A DNA stretch of 64,000 nucleotides from Streptosporangiaceae bacterium. GTDB lineage: Bacteria; Actinomycetota; Actinomycetes; Streptosporangiales; Streptosporangiaceae. This document shows, one piece after another, positions 35,101 through 43,361 of this stretch (position 1 is its first letter; each line of letters starts with the position of its first letter). The position numbers and the translations under genes were made by a program. Under the pieces are notes generated by a model that saw only the letters and a list, made by a program, of their open reading frames with translations, had not been told where the DNA came from and did not search any database. Where the stretch lies: the NCBI GenBank assembly GCA_025964715.1, contig JAOPYH010000342.1, forward strand, positions 1 to 64,000, in the 5' to 3' direction.

Positions 35101-35268
35101 GTGGGTCGACAGCCGTGAAATGTTGACCGCCTGGAACGCGATCAGCGTGCGATCCCCCACCACGTCGAACGAGTCGTCGAACCTGACGAGCGGCGCGGCC
35201 CTCCGGGATCCGCCGGTGGCCTTGTCAGGGCCGGCCTCCCGGAGCGGGCCGGTCGAAATGGCGGTCAC
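32116..35268 (-). CDS. SMC-type ATPase, MukB/MksB/JetC-like
   Basis: A 1050-residue SMC protein, last gene of a four-gene operon. Walker A GQGPKDSNGAGKSS is at residues 70-83. Long coiled coils flank a hinge-like domain near 500-610 (RDRWETALWPYREAVVVGAE). Walker B LVLVLDELGR is at 952-961, followed by the D-loop-like NLGKEHR. The ABC signature expected before Walker B is not LSGGE-like; that place holds ANTALMDEKAVKL (about 919-931). It should form an ATP-driven DNA-loading or loop-extruding complex with its three partners, as MukB/JetC do. The GTGA overlap with the upstream gene gives the start. The protein is shorter than MukB (about 1480), close to JetC size. Confidence 0.85.
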   Translation of the reverse strand: MTAISTGPLREAGPDKATGGSRRAAPLVRFDDSFDVVGDRTLIAFQAVNISRLSTHPVPTVPGTLIVVAGQGPKDSNGAGKSSFIAAITALLGDEQWRFASGARAVAELLFNAELAAQGDSRWASADHGYIVGVFADPDRLEDSALTVWLRVNVDAPHLEIRWREGVHLASAPSEAERVAMADRLWGALPRSAGRRDLVAKDLGRVLYGGRVRCVSFLSTSVRTKVATNLLSQPLNEISPERIFSAIAALTGLDGELEAERKARGEEHRELAKAAEAVERLAEWEAEARSLLTTFDRRDRARADVDAALRCWRTRHARLLVDAAERDRAYAADQARLREENADTAAAIKVVDGEMEQLTGGALDARLTEAATTLAELKGQTEQIGADKAVARNRLEELRRQVTSLEDRRRDADGRDVATAEEERAVASDRRDEAQQALGQAKGRVAQAERDLAAAEAGESSAPDQIRALAAAGLSGVGLLDAVELGEAVRDRWETALWPYREAVVVGAEDVEPAVAALRGLPGSMIVPTDGADLQDHGGEGGLPEGVGSRLALDRLFRALEGEDGIGVVVIGGFPAPVTGRVARVRGTEATLRDAGEALERARERTLEAAAEVAQADRRLDAARAGERLRVLRERATGLREHLEGLATTEAMLGPKLAAAEQSVRRLQAKADTGALELDRLRGRRDTHERTRVKALEQVAELADRRAALGLDRLQEEWGGSRDGAAEWLLALDSDERSWTPEEWWHSADRHLTDGLGHVFPDGTGDEDMPEEIRFLLAQRADGPGRRGERELATFPRLMQALRGYLRQQEDYEGHQRRQIEIQQGSRRADLETAEKGASEAAEAASAHRSTLVAAIRSRLQRVAEEFERLDLAYGGYGATLDFPTPEPPADPEQEWRWRVVPKWRRSEGQRYVPYNRRANTALMDEKAVKLVCAAALATSGGSRAGAAGNRLVLVLDELGRNLGKEHRREAVALFRQIGETHGITVIGALQDDMEPYAIDACGQYVKLRRSSDTMPYNEPPVVIGHDEHTERVRMLAKWISDTRPEVPAG

Positions 35269-35918
35269 GCGTCTCCCCCTTGTCGCGGACTGCGGTTGCG
35301 GCGCCGCGCCCGTACGGCCGCCGCGAGCGGCGAGTCCGGCCCGGCGGCCAGGATGAGCTCCTCCTGCAGCCGCCTGCGGGCGGCCTCGGTGAGCCGGTGG
35401 AACTGAGGTCCAGGTACGAATCCGCCGGCCGAGTCGTCACCGGCCTTCACCTGCGAGACCAGCCCGGCGGCGCGCAGCCGCCGCAGTGCGGACTCGAGCT
35501 GGCCGACGGGCAGCTGTGACCGCCTGCGCAGCTCCTCCACCGAGGTCGGGACCGGGGACATCCAGGAGTCCTCGGCCACCACTCCCTCGGCCCGCGGGAT
35601 CGCCACCGAGTGGATGAGGACCAGCACCAGCACGGCCCGGTCCTCCTCGGACCGCGCGCACGCCGGATCGGCCGCCAGCTCGGCGGCCACGTCGTCGCGG
35701 TAGCCCGAGGTCCACGCGCTGCGGGAGTGGATCAGGGTACGGCCGACGAGGGCCAGCATCTCCTCGACGACGCGCCGGTGGGACGGCTCCCGCAGCGCCG
35801 GGAACTTCACCTCGGGTGCCGGTTCGGCGGCGTACTCCACGGCCATGAAGGCGGCGACCAGCTCGGCGCGGCGCTTCTCGTCGTAGGGCCGCAGGAGCGG
35901 TTCGAAGAGTTCGGTCAC
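35265..35918 (-). CDS. MksE/JetB-like winged-helix partner of the SMC ATPase
   Basis: A 217-residue protein. The region SVEELRRRSQLPVGQLESAL, then RRLRAAGLVSQVKAGDD and FHRLTEAARRRLQEELI, is a winged helix of the type seen in MukE/JetB and other condensin accessory subunits. The N-terminus (LFEPLLRPYDEKRRAELVAA) is helical. Start GTG at 35918 overlaps the stop of the upstream gene by GTGA, and its own stop overlaps the SMC start the same way. Placed between kleisin-like and SMC genes, it most likely bridges them. The assignment rests on position and fold-like pattern rather than clear identity. Confidence 0.6.
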   Translation of the reverse strand: MTELFEPLLRPYDEKRRAELVAAFMAVEYAAEPAPEVKFPALREPSHRRVVEEMLALVGRTLIHSRSAWTSGYRDDVAAELAADPACARSEEDRAVLVLVLIHSVAIPRAEGVVAEDSWMSPVPTSVEELRRRSQLPVGQLESALRRLRAAGLVSQVKAGDDSAGGFVPGPQFHRLTEAARRRLQEELILAAGPDSPLAAAVRARRRNRSPRQGGDA

Positions 35919-36541
35919 GGTACCGCCTCGCCGTCGCGGTGCTCCGCGTCCTTCGCCGGCGGCCGGGGAAGGCGGCGAAGCAAGTCACGCAGGGAGGACA
36001 GCGACTCCTCGGGCCAGGTGGCGGTGCGCGGACCCAGCCGCAGGGTGCCGGCGGTCTCGTCGAGCAGCAGCCAGCCGGAGTCGGCCAGCCGGCGCAGATC
36101 CCCGAGCCCCCAGCGGCGCATCAGGTCGGCGTCGCCCCGGGCCATGCCGGCGTACACCTCGAGCGCGTCCGCGATGGCCGCCGTACGGCCGGGCCACGGG
36201 GCGTCGTCCAGGTCGGTCCAGCAGCAGCGCAGTGCCGCGGCGAGCACCCGGCGCGCCTGGCCGGGGCGGTCCATCGACGTCGCGGAGGTCTGGTACTCCT
36301 CGAGCACGGCCGGGGTCGCGCCGTCCGGCCAGGCCGGCAGCAGCCATATCCCGGCCGAACCGGCTGCCCGGGTCATCCCGGCCGGGGCCGGATCGGCCGG
36401 CGCGACGGCGAGCGGGCCGAGCACCCGGGCCCGGGCCCGGGCCAGCACGGCGGGATCCAGGCTCATCGCCCCAGCCGAGGAGCCGCCGGCTTTCGTCTCG
36501 GGCGCGACCTGCACGGGTGAGGAGGGGAGGTGCGGGGTCAT
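35915..36541 (-). CDS. Uncharacterised third subunit of the SMC operon
   Basis: A 208-residue protein from the ATG at 36541, which overlaps the upstream stop by ATGA. Pro/Ser-rich first 35 residues, then a helical body with LARARARVLGPLAVAP, ATPAVLEEYQTSATSMDRPG and a C-terminal WGLGDLRRLADSGWLLLDET, which could be another winged helix (LRLGPRTATWPEE wing). It has no Toprim, DUF3322 or nuclease motif, so it is not the JetD nuclease. A second MukE-like subunit is possible. I do not recognise a named family; its fixed position shows it belongs to the SMC complex. Confidence 0.6.
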   Translation of the reverse strand: MTPHLPSSPVQVAPETKAGGSSAGAMSLDPAVLARARARVLGPLAVAPADPAPAGMTRAAGSAGIWLLPAWPDGATPAVLEEYQTSATSMDRPGQARRVLAAALRCCWTDLDDAPWPGRTAAIADALEVYAGMARGDADLMRRWGLGDLRRLADSGWLLLDETAGTLRLGPRTATWPEESLSSLRDLLRRLPRPPAKDAEHRDGEAVP

Positions 36542-37785
36542 GACGGGGTCCGTTCGAAGTCGCCGTGGGACAGCCACGAGGGCGAGTCGCCGGGGCGTGG
36601 CCGCAGCTCGGCCGACCAGGTGAGGCGATAGGGCAGGTCAGGGTGCAGATGAGCCGAGGACAGGTCGGCGAGCAGACGGCGCGACGTCGGCCAGTCCCCC
36701 GCGTCGGTCAGGACGTCATGGACGGCCACCCGGTCACGGCCGCGCAGGACCTGCTCGGCCACGGTGCGCAGCCGCGCCACCGCCGCGCCGCCGTCCGCGG
36801 AAGCGTCCTCCGACAGGCCGGGGTCGGCCACCGACGCCCGCGGCGGAGCCGGGCGCGGCGCCGTCGTCCGCGGGCCCTCCTCGACCGCCGTGACGATCGC
36901 GGCCGGGCCGTGCCAGGGCGCGGCCGCGTCGAACACGAACCCGTCCAGCACCGCCGCGAGCCGCTCCCGCGAGGCCGTGCGGGCGAAGGTGCGCCAGGTC
37001 TCCGGCGCTAGCAGGGTCAGGTTGCGGGTCGTGCCGGCCGAGTCGGTCAGCCGCGCCGCCGCCCGCCGCGACGCGTCACCGTAGGCGTAGATCGCCGCCC
37101 GCAGCTCGGTGCACGTCCGGTCCAGCTCCGGCCACCGTCGCAGGATCGCGCCGTGCAGCCGCTCGGCGCGCTGGATGATCTCCTCGCTGCCCCACAGCTT
37201 GGGCGCCTGCTCGCGCAGCTCCTCGATCGTGGCGTTGGTGAGGGTCAGCAGCTCCACGCTCCACAGCCGGAACGCCCGCGCGAGGCCCTCGGCGCCGCCG
37301 GCCGCCTGCTCGGCGGTCATGCCCGGGTCGCTCACGTTGAGCTGTTCCAGTGCCAGCAACCGGTGCATCTCCGACTGCCCGCCGTCGAGCATCATCCGGC
37401 GGACGAACATCAGCCCGACCACGCTGGTGAAGGAGGCGCGGTAGCGCAGCTGGTTGGGCTTGGGGAAGACCTCCCGGATCGCGCCGAGGCCCCTCAGCAC
37501 GCGGAGCCGGTTCTCGAAGACCTCGGCCGGATAGCGACGGCAGACATAGCGCATCTGCTCGTGACCGAGGCCGTCCTCACCCGCGTCGGCGAACGCCGTC
37601 AGCAGGGTCTCGGCCACGTCCACGAGCTCCGGATCGTCGACGACCGCGCCGCTGTCGCGGGCGAGCGCGGCGAACATCTGGCGGTAGACGCCGAGGACGG
37701 CCTCGCCGACCAGCACATCGTCGAGTGTGGAGCCCGATGCGGCGTTCGCCGGTTCGGAGCTCGCCGGTTCGGGAACAGCAGGCAC
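36538..37785 (-). CDS. Kleisin-like subunit of the SMC operon (JetA/MksF-like)
   Basis: First gene of the SMC operon, 415 residues. The N-terminal half has a helix-turn-helix-like region: GEDGLGHEQMRYVCRRYPAE, then RLRVLRGLGAIREVFPKPNQ with an RYRASFTSVVGLMFVRRM wing. The middle is long helical and Ala/Glu-rich. A disordered Pro/Ala stretch (GPRTTAPRPAPPRASVADPG) near 305-325 precedes a C-terminal helical domain with RDRVAVHDVLTDAGDWPTSR. Two DNA- or SMC-binding ends joined by a linker are what a kleisin such as MukF, MksF or JetA needs. GTG at 37785; RibD-like deaminase gene 71 bases upstream on the same strand. Confidence 0.6.
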   Translation of the reverse strand: MPAVPEPASSEPANAASGSTLDDVLVGEAVLGVYRQMFAALARDSGAVVDDPELVDVAETLLTAFADAGEDGLGHEQMRYVCRRYPAEVFENRLRVLRGLGAIREVFPKPNQLRYRASFTSVVGLMFVRRMMLDGGQSEMHRLLALEQLNVSDPGMTAEQAAGGAEGLARAFRLWSVELLTLTNATIEELREQAPKLWGSEEIIQRAERLHGAILRRWPELDRTCTELRAAIYAYGDASRRAAARLTDSAGTTRNLTLLAPETWRTFARTASRERLAAVLDGFVFDAAAPWHGPAAIVTAVEEGPRTTAPRPAPPRASVADPGLSEDASADGGAAVARLRTVAEQVLRGRDRVAVHDVLTDAGDWPTSRRLLADLSSAHLHPDLPYRLTWSAELRPRPGDSPSWLSHGDFERTPS

Positions 37786-37856
37786 GGCGAACCACCGTAC
37801 GGCCCCCGCGCCGAAAGGGTGACATCAGCGCCGGGGAAACTCTGAGACCGGTCCGG

Positions 37857-38327
37857 TCAGCCGAGCAGGTGGGCGTTCGGCCGGCGGGCGCGGTCGGCCA
37901 GCTCCGGGAGCTCGATCACCGTGACACCGGCCCCGCGCAGCAGGTCTGCTCCCTCGGCCTCCACGAACAGTGCGGGCTCGCGCCAGGCGTACACCACCCG
38001 CCGGATACCGGCCTCCAGGATCAGCCGCGCGCACGGCTTCGGCCTGGACGCCCGCCTGCCGCACGGCTCCAGCGAGCTGTAGATGGTCGCGACCCCGAGG
38101 TCCGGGCCGCCGCCGCTCTCGGCAGCGCCGGCGAGCTTGGCCAGGGCGGCCTCCTCGGCGTGCACCGCCGTATCGGTCTCGCGTGAGTGGCCACGGGCCA
38201 GCTCCTCGCCGGCGGCGGACACGATCACAGCGCCGACGGAGAAGGCCGCGCCGGACGGCGGGCACTCGGCCGCGAGGTCCGCCGCGAGCTCGAGCCAGGC
38301 CAGGTCGCGCGCGCGCCGGTCATCCAC
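37857..38327 (-). CDS. RibD-type deaminase domain as a separate protein
   Basis: A 156-residue zinc deaminase. The HAE motif is at 56-58 (TAVHAEEAAL) and the cysteine ligands are C89 and C99 (EPCGRRASRPKPCARLILEA). The end (RRVVYAWREPALFVEAEG, then LLRGAGVTVIELP) matches the deaminase half of RibD. Target: 2,5-diamino-6-ribosylamino-pyrimidinone phosphate in riboflavin synthesis, or a related pyrimidine. The ATG at 38327 overlaps the reductase gene by eight bases, so the two halves are made from one transcript. In RibD the deaminase comes first and is fused; here it is second and separate. Confidence 0.85.
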   Translation of the reverse strand: MDDRRARDLAWLELAADLAAECPPSGAAFSVGAVIVSAAGEELARGHSRETDTAVHAEEAALAKLAGAAESGGGPDLGVATIYSSLEPCGRRASRPKPCARLILEAGIRRVVYAWREPALFVEAEGADLLRGAGVTVIELPELADRARRPNAHLLG

Positions 38328-39006
38328 GTTCGGTCCTGATCAGATAGCGCAGCAGCACCACGTCGCCGATCCGGGTCGTCTCGGCCAGCCGCATGGGACG
38401 CTTGGCGTCCTGCGGGAAGATCCCCGGACGCACGAAGCGCGGCGCGCACGGATCTCCGACGAAGAACGGCGCCACCACCAGGTGGAGCTCGTCGGCGAGC
38501 CCCGAGGTGAGGAACTGTGTGTGGACGCTCCCGCCGCCCTCGACCATGAGGCGCCGGACCCCGCGCCGTTTGAGGTCGGCGAGGGCAGTCGGCAGGTTGA
38601 CCGGATCGCCCGCGTCCACGACCTCGGCCCGCCCGTCCAGCCGCCCGCTGAGCTCGCACACGGCCGGTGAGGCGCAGTAGACGATCTTCGGCTCCTCGCC
38701 CGATGTGAAGAAGCGCGAGTCCGGATCGAGGTCGCCGCTGTTCGTGAGCGTGACCTTGGTCAGATCCGCCGGCGCCCCTCGGGCCAAGCGCCTTTCCTTG
38801 CGTGTGGGCGATTTCACCAGCAGCCCGGGATCGTCGCTGCGGACGGTACCCGCCCCCACCAGGATCGCGTCGTATCCGGCGCGGACGGCGTCCACGCGGT
38901 CGAAGTCCGCGGTGTTGGACAGACGGAGCCGCTCCGGGCCCGCGTCATCGATGTAGCCGTCCACCGACATCGCACAGCTGAGCAGAACGTACGGACGGTC
39001 ACTCAC
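38320..39006 (-). CDS. RibD C-terminal (reductase) domain protein
   Basis: A 228-residue NADPH-dependent reductase of the RibD_C/dihydrofolate-reductase fold. Motifs: YVLLSCAMSVDGYID at the N-terminus, DAILVGAGTVRSDDPGL near 45-61, and RRLMVEGGGSVHTQFLTSGL near 150-169. It should reduce the ribosyl side chain of the pyrimidine made by the deaminase encoded next. No ribA, ribB, ribE or ribH gene is nearby, so this pair could be a paralogue for a special pyrimidine or pterin-like metabolite rather than the riboflavin set. GTG start at 39006, divergent from sbcD with a 170-base gap. Confidence 0.88.
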   Translation of the reverse strand: MSDRPYVLLSCAMSVDGYIDDAGPERLRLSNTADFDRVDAVRAGYDAILVGAGTVRSDDPGLLVKSPTRKERRLARGAPADLTKVTLTNSGDLDPDSRFFTSGEEPKIVYCASPAVCELSGRLDGRAEVVDAGDPVNLPTALADLKRRGVRRLMVEGGGSVHTQFLTSGLADELHLVVAPFFVGDPCAPRFVRPGIFPQDAKRPMRLAETTRIGDVVLLRYLIRTERG

Positions 39007-39176
39007 GACATGATGTTACGACGAGTCCGATCCGGCGGGGAGGGCCGCCCTTTCCTCTGGCGTCGCGCGGACATGACCTCATCGTGACGATGCCGGGCGC
39101 CGCATTGTGATCCTTTGGGGTTTCGCGGCGTTTCTGGGACGGAAGTGTCTGGGGCGCAGCCTATGGTTACGGGGCG

Positions 39177-40328
39177 ATGCGACTCCTCCACACCTCCGAC
39201 TGGCATCTCGGCCGCTCCCTGCACCGGGAGGACCTGCTGGGTGCCCAGGCCGCCTTCGTCGACCACCTGGTCGAGACGGTGCGAGCCGAGCGGGTGGACT
39301 GCGTGCTCGTGTCCGGTGACGTCTACGACCGGGCGCTGCCGCCGGTCGACGCCGTGCACCTCTTCGACGAGGCCCTGAGGCGGCTCGCCCAGCTGACCCG
39401 CGTGGTCCTGATCGCCGGCAACCACGACTCGGGCCGGCGGCTCGGGTTCGGCTCGGGCCTCATGGACTCGGCCGGAGTGCACGTACGGACCGATCCGGCG
39501 TCCGTCGGACAGCCGGTGCTGGTCGACGCCCCCGATGGCGCGGTGGCGATCTACGGCATCCCGTATCTCGAGCCCGAACTCGTCCGCGCGCCCTGGGAGC
39601 TGGACCGGCGCAGCCACACCGCCGCGGTCACCGAGGCCATGCGGCGGATCCGGGCCGACCAGGCCCGGCGCGGCGCGCGCAGCGTCGTGCTCGCGCACGC
39701 CTTCGTCACCGGCGGTGCGGCCAGCGACAGTGAGCGCGACATCTCGGTGGGCGGGGTCTCCCAGGTGCCCGCCGGTGCCTTCGACGGGGCCGACTACGTC
39801 GCTCTGGGCCATCTGCACGGCCGCCAGACGATGACCGCGTCCGTCCGTTACTCGGGGTCGCCGCTCGCCTACTCCTTCTCGGAGGACCGCCAGCTCAAGG
39901 GATCGTGGCTGGTGGACCTGCCGTCGTCGCCGGGTGGCGATGACCTGTCGGCCGAGTTCGTCGAGGCGCCGGTCCCGCGGCGGCTGGCCCGTCTCCGCGG
40001 CCGGCTCGACGACCTGCTGACCTCCGACGCCTACGCGAGGTACGAGGACCACTGGGTGCAGGTGATCCTCACTGACCGGCAGCGGCCGGTGAGCGCGATG
40101 GAGCGCCTCCGCAGGCGCTTTCCGCATGCCCTCGTGCTGGGTTTCGAGCCGGACGGCGGCGGCCGGGACGCCGGGCGGTCCTGGTCCGAGCGCGTCAAGG
40201 AGCGCTCCGACCTGGATGTCGCCAAGGACTTCGTCGCCCATGTGAGCGGCGCGCCGGCCGTCGAGGCCGAGCGAGAGCTGCTGCATGAGGCCTTCGAGCA
40301 CAGCCGCGTCAGGGAGTCCGGCGCATGA
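39177..40328 (+). CDS. sbcD: Exonuclease subunit SbcD
   Basis: Mre11-type Mn-dependent nuclease of 383 residues that works with SbcC on hairpins and blocked DNA ends. Metallophosphoesterase motifs in order: HTSDWHLGR at 5-13, SGDVYDRA near 46, GNHDSGRR near 81, AHAFVTGG near 177 and LGHLHGRQ near 216. ATG at 39177. The stop overlaps the sbcC start by ATGA, which couples the two subunits. Length is usual for actinobacterial SbcD. Confidence 0.96.
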   Translation: MRLLHTSDWHLGRSLHREDLLGAQAAFVDHLVETVRAERVDCVLVSGDVYDRALPPVDAVHLFDEALRRLAQLTRVVLIAGNHDSGRRLGFGSGLMDSAGVHVRTDPASVGQPVLVDAPDGAVAIYGIPYLEPELVRAPWELDRRSHTAAVTEAMRRIRADQARRGARSVVLAHAFVTGGAASDSERDISVGGVSQVPAGAFDGADYVALGHLHGRQTMTASVRYSGSPLAYSFSEDRQLKGSWLVDLPSSPGGDDLSAEFVEAPVPRRLARLRGRLDDLLTSDAYARYEDHWVQVILTDRQRPVSAMERLRRRFPHALVLGFEPDGGGRDAGRSWSERVKERSDLDVAKDFVAHVSGAPAVEAERELLHEAFEHSRVRESGA

Positions 40329-43300
40329 GGCTGCATCGGCTCGAGGTCACCGCGTTCGGGCCCTTCGCCGGGACCGTCGAGGTCGACTTCGACGCGCTGT
40401 CCGACGCCGGGCTGTTCCTGATCCAGGGGCAGACCGGGGCCGGCAAGACCAGCATCCTGGACGCCCTCTGCTTCGCGCTGTACGGCCAGGTTCCCGGCGC
40501 GCGCAACGCGGTCAAGGGCCTGCGCAGCGACCACGCGCCGCCGCAGCTGGGGCCGCGGGTCGTCCTGGAGCTGACCGTCCGAGGCCGCCGGCTGCGGATC
40601 ACCCGGTCACCGTCCTGGGAACGGCCCAAGAAGCGCGGCGCCGGCACCACGACCGAGCAGGCGCGGGTCATCGTGGAGGAATACGCCTCGGGTGCCTGGA
40701 CCGGCAGGTCCACGCGACTCGACGAGGCCGGGCACTTCATCGGCGCCCTGCTTGGCATGACGGCCGACCAGTTCTGCCAGGTCGCCCTCCTTCCACAGGG
40801 GGAGTTCGCGGCCTTCCTGCGAGCCGGGGCCGAGGAACGCCGGAAGGTCCTGGAGCGGCTGTTCGGCACTGAGGTCTTCACCCAGGTGGAGAAGTGGCTC
40901 GCCGAGCGCAGAGCCATGGCCGGCCGGCAGGCCGAGGAGCTGCGGGTCGCGGCCGAGTCCACCGCCGACCGCATCGCCGAGACGGCCGGGACCGACCGGC
41001 CGGGCGCCCATCCCGCACTCGGCCGTGGCCTGATCCCCGAGCCCCGCCGGGAGCAGGCACCCGAGAGCGCCGGTCACGAGACGCTGCTCCCGTGGGCCAC
41101 GGAGCTCGCCGGGCATCTCGAGGCGATGGTGACCGTGACCGAGACGCTGGCCGCGGAGGCCTCCAGCGCACTCGAGGCGGCGCGCGGTGCCGCGGAACGT
41201 GGCCGCGCGGTCGCGGACCGGCAGGGCCGCCATGCCGACGCGCTGCGCCGCCGGCACGCCCTTGCCGCGCGGGCGGACGAGCGCGCCGCGCTGACCGGGC
41301 GCCGGGACCGAGCCGCCAAGGCCGGCCGGGTGGTCCCCCTCATCCGGGCGGTGGCCGCCCGGGCGGACCAGGCAGAGCAGACCCGCGGCCGGGCGGCGCA
41401 GGCACGCGCCGCGGTATCCGAGCTGGTGCCGAGCACCGCACCGGAGGACGTGCTCGGCAAGGCGGAGCGAGACCGCCGCGACGAGGCCGCCGGTCTGGAG
41501 CGGCTGCGCGACGACGCCGGGCGCCTGCGGGACATGACCGGTGAGATCGCCGGGCTGGCACGCCGGCTGGAGGGCTTCGACCGGCAGGAGGACGAGCTGG
41601 CCATGCTCCTCACGGAGCTGCCTGACCTGGTCACCGAAGGCCGGAACGAGCTCGAGGGCGCCCGTGTGCGCGTCGCGGGACGGCCGGGCGCGCTGGCGGC
41701 GGTGGCCGAGGCGGCAGGCCGGATCGAGTCCGCCCGGCGCAGGGACCTCGTGGCGGCGGGCCTCGTCGAAGCCGAAGCCGGTCACCGCACGGCCGTCGAC
41801 GCCGCGCAGGAGAGGCGTGACCGGCTGCAGGAGATCCGGCAGGCCCGGCTCGACGGGATGGCGGCGCTCCTCGCGCGCGAGCTTGTCGCCGGTGAGCCGT
41901 GCCGGGTCTGCGGCTCGCCGGACCATCCGGATCCGGCGGTGGCGCTCGCCGGGGTCCCGACGGACGTGGAGGAGGATGCGGCGCAGGCCGCTTATGACCG
42001 GGCACAGGAGTGCAGGGAAGAGAGCGCCGCCCGGCTCGCGGAGCTCCGGACCGAACTCGACGGGCTCCTGGAGATCACGGAGGAGCCCCTCAGTGTCCTG
42101 GGACAGGCGCTGGCCGTCGCTGACGAGGCACTGGTGGTCGTCGACGCGGACGTCCTGCGCACCGAGGAACTGAGTGGACAGCTCGAGCAGGCGGAGGCCC
42201 GGCTCAGCGAGGCCCGGCAGCGGCGCGAGACCCTTCTACGCGAACGGACCGAGAGCGGCACCAGCCATGCCGAGCTGACCGCCGCGGCGGCACGGCTGGC
42301 CGAACGGCTCGACCTCGCCCGCGGGGACGACGCGACCCTGGAGGCGCGCATCGAGCGGCTCACCGGCGACGCGGAGCTGCTGCGGCACGCCGCCGAGGCC
42401 ACGCGACTGGCGCGCACGGCCGCGGACGAGCTGCTCGGGTCACGGGCGGCCGCGTCGGACGCCGCGCGTGAGGAGGGCTTCGACGCACCGGAGGAGGCGG
42501 AGCAGGCCGCGCTGCCGGAGGAAGAGCGCGTGCGGCTCGACACCAGGCTCCGCGCCTTCGACGACGAGGACGCGGCCGTACGCGCCGTGCTGCACGACCC
42601 CGAGCTCGCCGCGGCGGCGGCGCTGCCGGCGCCCGATCTCGCGGCGCTGGACGACGGCCTGGCCACCGCGGAGGCCGCGCACACCGGAGTCGCCGGCGCA
42701 TGCCAGCGCGCCCGGCAGCGGCGCGACCGCCTGGCCGAGCTCCGCGCGGTGCTGACGGACCGGGTGGAGGCCTGGCGGCCCGCGGCCGAGCGGCACGCGG
42801 TCGCGGCCCGTCTCGCCGGTATGACGTCCGGCCAGCCTGGGGTCAACCGCCTGAGCATGCGCCTGTCGGCGTACGTGCTGGCGGCCCGGCTGGAGCAGGT
42901 GGTCGCGGCCGCGAACGAGAGGCTCGCCCGCATGTCCTCCGATCGTTATGCACTGGTCCACACCATGGACAAGGCGGCGGGGGACCGGCGGGGCGGCAGT
43001 GGAGGGCTCGGGCTCCGGGTGGCCGACACCTGGACCGGTCAGGAACGCGACCCCGTGACCCTCTCGGGGGGCGAATCCTTCGTCACATCCCTGGCCCTCG
43101 CGCTCGGCCTGGCCGACGTCGTCACCGCCGAGGCGGGCGGCACCGAGATCAACACCCTCTTCGTGGACGAGGGCTTCGGCACCCTCGACGAGGACACCCT
43201 GGACGAGGTGATGGACGTCCTCGACGGCCTGCGAGACGGCGGCCGCGCGGTCGGCATCGTCAGCCATGTCGCCCAGCTCCGCACCCGCATCCCCGCCCAG

Positions 43301-43351
43301 TTGCGTGTCCGCAAGGACCGCACCGGCTCCACAGCCGCCGTCACCCTCTGA
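40325..43351 (+). CDS. sbcC: Exonuclease subunit SbcC (Rad50-like ATPase)
   Basis: A 1008-residue Rad50-family ATPase. Walker A GQTGAGKTS is near 38-46. Coiled coils flank the zinc-hook CxxC in EPCRVCGSPDHP near 524-535. A second coiled coil leads to the signature LSGGESFVTSLALALG near 914 and Walker B INTLFVDEGFGTLDED near 941. Typical LSGGE is present here, unlike in the SMC protein of the neighbouring operon. It pairs with SbcD for double-strand-end processing. Confidence 0.96.
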   Translation: MRLHRLEVTAFGPFAGTVEVDFDALSDAGLFLIQGQTGAGKTSILDALCFALYGQVPGARNAVKGLRSDHAPPQLGPRVVLELTVRGRRLRITRSPSWERPKKRGAGTTTEQARVIVEEYASGAWTGRSTRLDEAGHFIGALLGMTADQFCQVALLPQGEFAAFLRAGAEERRKVLERLFGTEVFTQVEKWLAERRAMAGRQAEELRVAAESTADRIAETAGTDRPGAHPALGRGLIPEPRREQAPESAGHETLLPWATELAGHLEAMVTVTETLAAEASSALEAARGAAERGRAVADRQGRHADALRRRHALAARADERAALTGRRDRAAKAGRVVPLIRAVAARADQAEQTRGRAAQARAAVSELVPSTAPEDVLGKAERDRRDEAAGLERLRDDAGRLRDMTGEIAGLARRLEGFDRQEDELAMLLTELPDLVTEGRNELEGARVRVAGRPGALAAVAEAAGRIESARRRDLVAAGLVEAEAGHRTAVDAAQERRDRLQEIRQARLDGMAALLARELVAGEPCRVCGSPDHPDPAVALAGVPTDVEEDAAQAAYDRAQECREESAARLAELRTELDGLLEITEEPLSVLGQALAVADEALVVVDADVLRTEELSGQLEQAEARLSEARQRRETLLRERTESGTSHAELTAAAARLAERLDLARGDDATLEARIERLTGDAELLRHAAEATRLARTAADELLGSRAAASDAAREEGFDAPEEAEQAALPEEERVRLDTRLRAFDDEDAAVRAVLHDPELAAAAALPAPDLAALDDGLATAEAAHTGVAGACQRARQRRDRLAELRAVLTDRVEAWRPAAERHAVAARLAGMTSGQPGVNRLSMRLSAYVLAARLEQVVAAANERLARMSSDRYALVHTMDKAAGDRRGGSGGLGLRVADTWTGQERDPVTLSGGESFVTSLALALGLADVVTAEAGGTEINTLFVDEGFGTLDEDTLDEVMDVLDGLRDGGRAVGIVSHVAQLRTRIPAQLRVRKDRTGSTAAVTL

Positions 43352-43361
43352 GGGGATAGAG

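Noticed and set aside
35915-36541. JetD/MksG nuclease assignment for the third SMC-operon gene
   Set aside because: No Toprim-type E ... DxD pattern, and at 208 residues it is far too short for JetD.
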